64,000 bases of DNA, taken from assembly GCA_964030475.1 (NCBI GenBank), contig CAXIPT010000009.1:2904223-2968222 (forward strand), given 5' to 3'. The DNA is from Tethya wilhelma (Eukaryota > Porifera > Demospongiae > Tethyida > Tethyidae). This document shows positions 58,137 to 64,000 of this stretch, one piece after another. The position numbers were made by a program, and so were the translations under genes. Position 1 is the stretch's first letter. Each line of letters starts with the position of its first letter. Below the pieces are notes generated by a model. The model worked only from the letters and a program-made list of their open reading frames with translations. It searched no databases and was not told the origin of the DNA.

Positions 58137-60208
58137 ATGATGTCTGAGCTATATGATGCTATTGTAGTAGGTGCTGGCATTGTAGGGAGTTCAACTGCTT
58201 ACCACCTCATCAGAAATGGAGCTGAAAGAGTGCTCCTACTGGAACAGGTTAGTTGAGCTCATAGTACACAAAATATTATGTATATGCATGATTGTTTACT
58301 CAGCTGGTTGCTATCAATGAACCATACTGAATAATTTTTATCTAATCTTTCAGTTTTCCTCTCATCATACTCGTGGCAGTTCCCATGGTAGCAGTCGTAT
58401 CACACGCCGAGCGTACATTGAGCCTTTCTACGTCCAAATGATGGATGAGGCGTACAGACTGTGGAGCCAACTAGAGGAGGAGAGCGGTAGTAAACTGTTC
58501 ATGTAAGTATCAACCGTTTGATGTAGTGTGCTACCGTATCGTGATCAGTGACTCCTATACTGTCAGTGTGCCTTTGTTAGTGAAAGCCTTTTCAATATGG
58601 ACGTTCAGTTGGCCTAAAATAGTGGTATTGTTATGTATAATTATAGATAGTTACGATCAACTTTTCTTATTGTTGTTTTGTATTATCATCAGAACTGACT
58701 GGTCATCAGCTGATTCTTTAATTATTATTGTCTCAATTGCTCGTGCTTGCAGTGGCATGACTCTAACAATAGCCATTGTCTTTTGTTCCCCAATTAAATC
58801 TACACATGTATTGTAATGTATATGCTGTAATAACTCATTTGTTCTATGATAATAGTCGTACAGGTATTTTAGCGTTTGGTCCAAAAGTCAGCCCACCACT
58901 TGAAAAAGTGATCAAAAGCCTTCGAGACAACCAAGTACCCTACGAAGTATTTTCTGGTGAAGAGGTAGCCTACCTATACTCATATCCTTATGCATTCAAT
59001 GTTTCATTCTTATAATCTCTCTGTGTTTCTGTTTAGGCTGTGCGGAAGTATCCTAATCAGCTCAAGTTTCCTGCCGACTTTCTTTGTGTGACTGAGAAGG
59101 ATGGAGGGATACTCCTTGCTGCAAAGGCACTGACAGCTTTTCAGGTAGCTATGCAGACACTCTGAATTGTTCACTGTTCAACCATACGTAAGTAAACTTA
59201 AATAGTGAGGTAGTTAGAAGTTTAATTCTTTTTGTTTTTTAAACAGAAATTGTTTGTTGATTCTGGAGGTGTTCTCCGCGACAATCAACGAGTGACTGAG
59301 ATCACACCAGGTCATGTGATCACCTTAAAGACAGCCAGTGGTGATGTCTTTCAAGCCAAGAAGCTTGTAATCACGGCCGGAGCTTGGGCACCCAAGATGA
59401 TGGCAACACTAGGAGTGGAGCTTCCATTCAAAGTAATCCATGATGAATGAAAAATTGTGTGAATTATAAAGTTTCTTATCGATAATTCACGATAGGTAAT
59501 TCGAACTGAGGTACATTATTGGCAGGTGGCTAATCCTGAAAGCTTTTCAGCTGCTAACTTTCCGGTTTTTGTCCACTATGGAGCAGAAAATGATCCTCAC
59601 TTTCATTTTTTTGGACTACCAGTGCACGAATACCCAGGCCTATTGAAGGTGGACGCTCACACATACATATATAATACATAGAGTTATAACTACTGCATTA
59701 TTAAAATATTATACATAATTATAATATTATAATTTTATTATATGAGTTATAACTACATATGCTTGAGTTATTACCCGTTCAGTTAGCACGCACACGCACA
59801 CACATAACCTCATACCCACCCAGGTTTAAAGGGGAGGTACAAGGCTACATACATACATACACACACACATGCACTAAGACCTGAATTTTTATTCCTACCA
59901 TTTATTTACAGGTTTGTCTTCATACTGGTATTCCTGTCGATCCTGACCATCGAGATGCCAATCCAGTGCCCTACTCAACCAAAATGGTTTCAGACTTCAT
60001 CTCAACTTGCTTCAAGAATGTCTCAACAACTCCAAGTATCTATGAACCATGCATGTACACGGTAAGCCTAAACTGAGAAACTTTCAACATGAAAGTGTGT
60101 ATGCAAAATGTTGTGTTGTTTGTAGGTGAGTCCAGATGATAGTCCTGTTCTTGATAAGCATCCAAAGTATCCCAATATTGTAGTAGGAGCTGGGTTTTCA
60201 GGTACACT

Positions 60209-60254
<46 letters not shown>

Positions 60255-60423
60255 CTGTTTATGATTGTATGATTGTTTTGTGTGTATGTTTTCAGGTCAT
60301 GGTTTCAAGTTGAGTCCAGTGATGGGCAAGATACTGTCCGAGTTGGCCTTGGATATTCCTCCTTCGTATGACCTTTCACCTTTCACGATTGGTAGATTTG
60401 AGCAACAATCTACATTACAATAA
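58137..60423 (+). CDS. PIPOX: Peroxisomal sarcosine oxidase / pipecolate oxidase-like flavoenzyme
   Basis: Nine exons (58137-58247, 58354-58502, 58856-58964, 59037-59144, 59247-59432, 59496-59648, 59912-60061, 60126-60201, 60296-60423) give 389 residues, the usual length of PIPOX (390). The N-terminus has the FAD dinucleotide fold ([17 protein letters not shown]), then [22 protein letters not shown], and a second glycine motif near the end ([17 protein letters not shown]). Cys319 in EPCMYT is the position that covalently binds FAD in monomeric sarcosine oxidases. The enzyme oxidises sarcosine or L-pipecolate, giving H2O2. The C-terminus (QSTLQ) lacks a clear PTS1 peroxisome signal, so location is uncertain. 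ATGs at 58137 and 58140 are both usable. A damaged copy of exon 1 lies at 56284. Confidence 0.95.
60207..60251. repeat. (AC)n microsatellite
   Basis: An AC run in the last PIPOX intron. Confidence 0.95.
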
Positions 60424-60665
60424 AAAATATACTATTATGTTAGTGTCCTCAACTGGTTTATTACCTATGCCAAATAATTGTAAAACTAACGCGCGCCTAT
60501 CACAATCTGCGCTCAGTTGCCGAGTCATCTAGCTCAGCGTGAAACGGTCTAAGGGATTTTTCCAGGGGAAGTCCCTAATCACTGTACACTGCCTAGTCAT
60601 AGTTACATGCGATATAAGAAGCTCAGCAATCTTTCTGCACAGTGTCGATTTGAACTCTTTCTACC

Positions 60666-63600
60666 ATGGCTGACAAAGACAAGACCCCTGTCAAAACTCC
60701 ACCGCCTAAACAACCGAAGCCAATTCGTGGATCTGGTAGTTTCTCTATTGTAAGACCGTCTGCTGTGAAAGCAATGAATGCTGATGTTGTAGCTCAATGG
60801 CAAATGAAAGCTACAGAATTTTATGTCAACGTCCTTCAACAATTGGAACGGCTAATGCATGGCATATTGGATGAAGAGACAGCAAAGAAGGCAAGTGATG
60901 CTGTGAGACCTTTGAAGCTAGTGACTGCAACTCGCAACAAGATGACTCCAGATCAATTTGGGGTGAAGGCTGAAGCAATGCTGACTCTCCTGCAAAGATT
61001 GGAGCTTCCACAGCCTCCTGTTTTACACCCACCCCCAACGTAAGGCAATTTAGTTTTGACACTGATTATATGCGTACACATCATTAATAATACACATATA
61101 AATTTGAGTAAAACTGTTGTTGTTGTTACTTTAAATCCAGGAAGGATAAGCGTAAGCAAAAGTTACAGCTAGAAAATCATGTCAGCCATCTTTCTCCCGA
61201 ACGTATCAAAAAGCTCGGTGCCCAACTTCAATCAACGGTGCAAGCTGGTAACCTTAAAAGGTATGACATCCGATCAGCCCACCTTGCTGCACCACAGTTG
61301 GGAAAAGGACGAGCAATTCCATTATGCCTTCCTAACGATATCCAATGGGACAGTGGAAGAAACAAGTGCAAACGTCTCGATGTGGCAAGATCTACTCTCA
61401 ACCTCAACCCCTCTGCTGTGGAGATCTTGAAGTCGATATCGGGTCCAGTGTGTATTGTGAGCATTGTTGGGCCATGCCGATCAGGGAAATCGTACGTGCT
61501 TTGTCAGCTGATTACTAGCATTGGTGGAACCAAGTGCCATTTTGATCTTGGTCACGAGATGGATCCAAAAACTATGGGGATCTGGATGTGGGATCAACCA
61601 TTCAAAGTCAAGCTGAAGGATTACCCTGATGAGGAGGTGACCATGATTCTACTGGACACGGAGGGAATTGATGCTGTGAATGCTAGCGATCAGGGAGACA
61701 GCCAGATCTTCACATTGAGTGTTCTTCTGAGCTCACTTCTCATCTACAACTCCATGACAGTGCCGAGAAGGGAAGATCTCAATCAAATGCAGTATCCTTA
61801 TAGGCTATGACTATAAGTGTTCGTAATGTATTGTTGTACACTTCCTGCTATGTAAAAAAGTTTAGATTGTGACTCTTATATGTTGTAACCTTTACAACTT
61901 ATAATCTCAGCTTTGTAGCCAACCTGTCTAAGAGTATTCAAGTACAGGCTGGGGAGTTTGCTGATCAGCAAAGTGCTGCCTGCAAGGTTGCGAATTCCAA
62001 TCCCAGGTTTATGTGGCTTCTTCGTGATGTCATTTTGATTCCAACGGATAAAGACGGCAGGCCTTGTCACATCAAAGACCATCTGCTGCAAAAGGTAATT
62101 TATTTCAAAAAAACTTGATAGACCATGCCCTTCATAGTTCATACACTTTTGCAGGTCCTTGTTGAAGATGCCACTGATGATGAAGCTCAAACTGAGATCC
62201 GTCGATGTCTCTTGGGTTTCTTCAACTCCTTTGATGCTGAGTCCCTTCCTCCTCCCTCTACTGATCCACAAGTCATGCAGAACATCGACAACCCTCTCTA
62301 CCAGAAAGACATCAGCTCATTTTTCCTAAAACAGCTGGCTTATGTGAAGAAGAGAATCTACGACAATTGCTTTCCCAAGAAGGGCTATAGAGGTGGCAGC
62401 ATTATAAGTGGATTTCGTAAGTTAGGCATGCATTGAATGATGATGATTCAAGTGTACATTGTATTATAACAATATTATATTGTCTATTAATTGTTTTCAT
62501 AGAATTTGCCCACATGGTTCAACTGTATGTTGATGCTCTCAACTCCCCTGGTGGTATTCCTGTCATTGGCTCAACCTGGCAGAGAGTTCTGGAGGCCACA
62601 TACACAGAAGGTGTGGAACAAGCTGTGAGGTGCTACAAGGAATCAATGGAGGGAGTTCTCCAGAAACTACCGCTGGAAACTGACGATCTTCTTAGCAGTT
62701 GGCACAGTAAGGGAGTGGATGAGTCTTTGAAAGTATTCAAAAAGGCGACAACACTGGATAGTGAAAGTGACAGTGAGATGTATCAAGCTTTTCTGGATAA
62801 GCTCATGGTATGCATTCACTTGAAGTTTGCTGCTTTTTCTATATCCTGTTATAATCTGTATACAAATGTGCATACATCACATCTTACACATACAGTCTCG
62901 CCTGGCTGCCTACAATGATGCTACTGGTGAATGTACTGGTGGTGAACTGGCTCATTATTTGGAAAAGAATTGGGCTGCTTCGAAGACCATTTGCCAGACT
63001 CTGATAAAGACACTCAAAGAGCGTCATCTCGACCCCCTCATCTCAAATCTGGCCCCCTCAACTGATTTCAAAACGATCGAAGTGGCCTTCACGAAAGTAA
63101 TTACCGAATACAATAGTGGTTCTGTTGGTCCTTGTGCTGAAGATATCCTGAACAACTTTATCGCAGTAAGTGAACACTAAAATTCTCATGTAGCTTAGTG
63201 CTAAGAGCATTCAACTAGGAATCAAAGAGTTGTGTGAAAAGACTCGAGTTTGAATCCAGCTATAGACATACCCTAAAGTTTTTCCTGTAATTTTTCAATC
63301 ACTCAAATTTGTACAATTTCTGAAATAGGAACAAGAAGTTCAACGTGCACAACTGGAGTCTCAACTCTCACAAATCAAGAACTATGATGCTGAAGCAAAG
63401 GCAAAGATGAAAGAACTGAAAGAGGAACAGTTGAAGTTTGACCAAAAAGAGGTAAAAAGAATTTAATGTTGCCACCGTTGAAAATTCCATGATGTACATG
63501 CTTCTTGCGTACGTACTGATAGACCGAATTGAAACAAAAGATGGAGCAATCAAAACGAGACCAAGAAGCTAAGGTTAGTCCAACCATATACCGATGTTAG

Positions 63601-63927
63601 TGAACATTGAAGTTTACTAGCTGCTTTGGTCCTATATGTAGATACAACTGATGTCTGATAAGTATGCCAAAGATGCCGAGAACTTACAGAAGCAGAATGC
63701 CAAGGATATAGTGGAGCAGGAGAAGAGATTGAAGAACATGGCTGCAGCTAACTTAGAGAAGATGAGGTCTGAGAATGCCCAGGAGTTGAGCCGACTTCGC
63801 AGTAACTTTGCACAACAAGAGCAACAATTGCGACAGAGTTACAACCAAACACAGGCCGAGTTATCAAACAAGCAAAACGAGATCAACCAACTGAGGCATA
63901 AGATCAATAGTCACTCCTGTGGCAGGA
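60666..63927 (+). CDS. Guanylate-binding protein (GBP) family GTPase, 3' end beyond the window
   Basis: Exons 60666-61039, 61141-61791, 61911-62094, 62155-62416, 62503-62807, 62896-63165, 63329-63451, 63523-63573 and 63642-63927 give at least 835 residues, ending in phase 1 at a donor. The large GTPase domain has the P-loop GPCRSGKS (about 235-242), the DTEG switch II motif (about 297-300), LNQM.FVANLSKSI and the GBP-type RD motif (WLLRDV). A helical middle domain follows (exons 4-6), then a long coiled coil rich in E, K and Q (exons 7-9). A 125-residue N-terminal extension (Pro/Lys-rich start, then helical YVNVLQQLERLMHGI) is not typical of vertebrate GBPs. GBPs are dynamin-related GTPases, interferon-induced in vertebrates, that attack intracellular pathogens. 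The C-terminal lipidation signal, if any, lies outside. Confidence 0.92.
63184..63270 (+). repeat. tRNA-like sequence (pseudo-tRNA or tRNA-derived SINE head)
   Basis: TAGCTTAGTGCTAAGAGCA resembles a pol III A box, and GAGTTTGAATCC a B box, at normal tRNA spacing. The anticodon and T stems do not pair well, so it is not a functional tRNA. It lies in a GBP intron. Confidence 0.4.
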
Positions 63928-64000
63928 GTAAGTACAATGATGCATGCATGCATAATACAGATTTAGGATTTAATGTGAATGGTTTCCCACATCATTTATG

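Noticed and set aside
1..64000. CRISPR arrays, operons, bacterial insertion sequences
   Set aside because: Introns, poly(A) signals and gene families show eukaryotic DNA; tandem repeats lack CRISPR spacing.

Overview
This window looks like nuclear DNA of an early-branching animal, most likely a demosponge of the Amphimedon type. It is AT-rich, with mostly short GT-AG introns, many microsatellites and small foldback or MITE-like elements. It carries animal genes (RFX factor, MYG1, tubulin-ligase-like enzyme, sarcosine oxidase, guanylate-binding protein) next to families often expanded in sponges (CARD/Death proteins, beta-helix membrane proteins, SNTX-like proteins). The species call is inference from gene content.

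Layout. 0-11 kb: an intronless SNTX-like protein (-), the 3' part of a single-pass receptor-like gene with duplicated stalk exons (+), a membrane-anchored tubulin-tyrosine-ligase-like enzyme (+) and a type II membrane protein converging on it (-). 11-16.9 kb: no recognised gene, but a near-perfect 709-bp tandem duplication. 16.9-29.5 kb: a complete RFX4/6-like transcription factor gene of about 18 exons, with a partial internal duplication covering DNA-binding-domain exons. 30.8-35.2 kb: a MYG1-like gene that seems broken, with an M35 metallopeptidase gene (-) lying in the gap. 36-39 kb: a small secreted orphan and a PSD/PsiD-like decarboxylase (-) with a one-base frame break. 39.9-45.6 kb: a 1.58-kcodon beta-helix/multi-pass membrane protein with one in-frame stop, followed by a decayed paralogue fragment.

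45.7-58 kb is the most interesting part: four paralogous minus-strand genes. Each encodes an N-terminal CARD-like domain, a proline-rich linker, a Death domain (in three of four), an acidic segment with a conserved PI(Q/E)PT motif, and a separate last exon encoding a C-terminal membrane anchor. The layout resembles MAVS, or a membrane-tethered CRADD/RAIDD, and all exon joints are phase 1. An ISRE-like GAAANNGAAA element (one mismatch in one copy) lies 64-93 bp upstream of each start codon. A 5-kb block of retrotransposon remains, 27-bp minisatellites and long-armed foldbacks splits the array. Intact peroxisomal-sarcosine-oxidase-like and guanylate-binding-protein genes follow (+), the last running off the window.

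If the CARD/Death/anchor proteins are signalling adaptors, as their architecture suggests, then this array next to a GBP-family GTPase would be a candidate innate-immune neighbourhood. That link is inference from architecture and proximity only.
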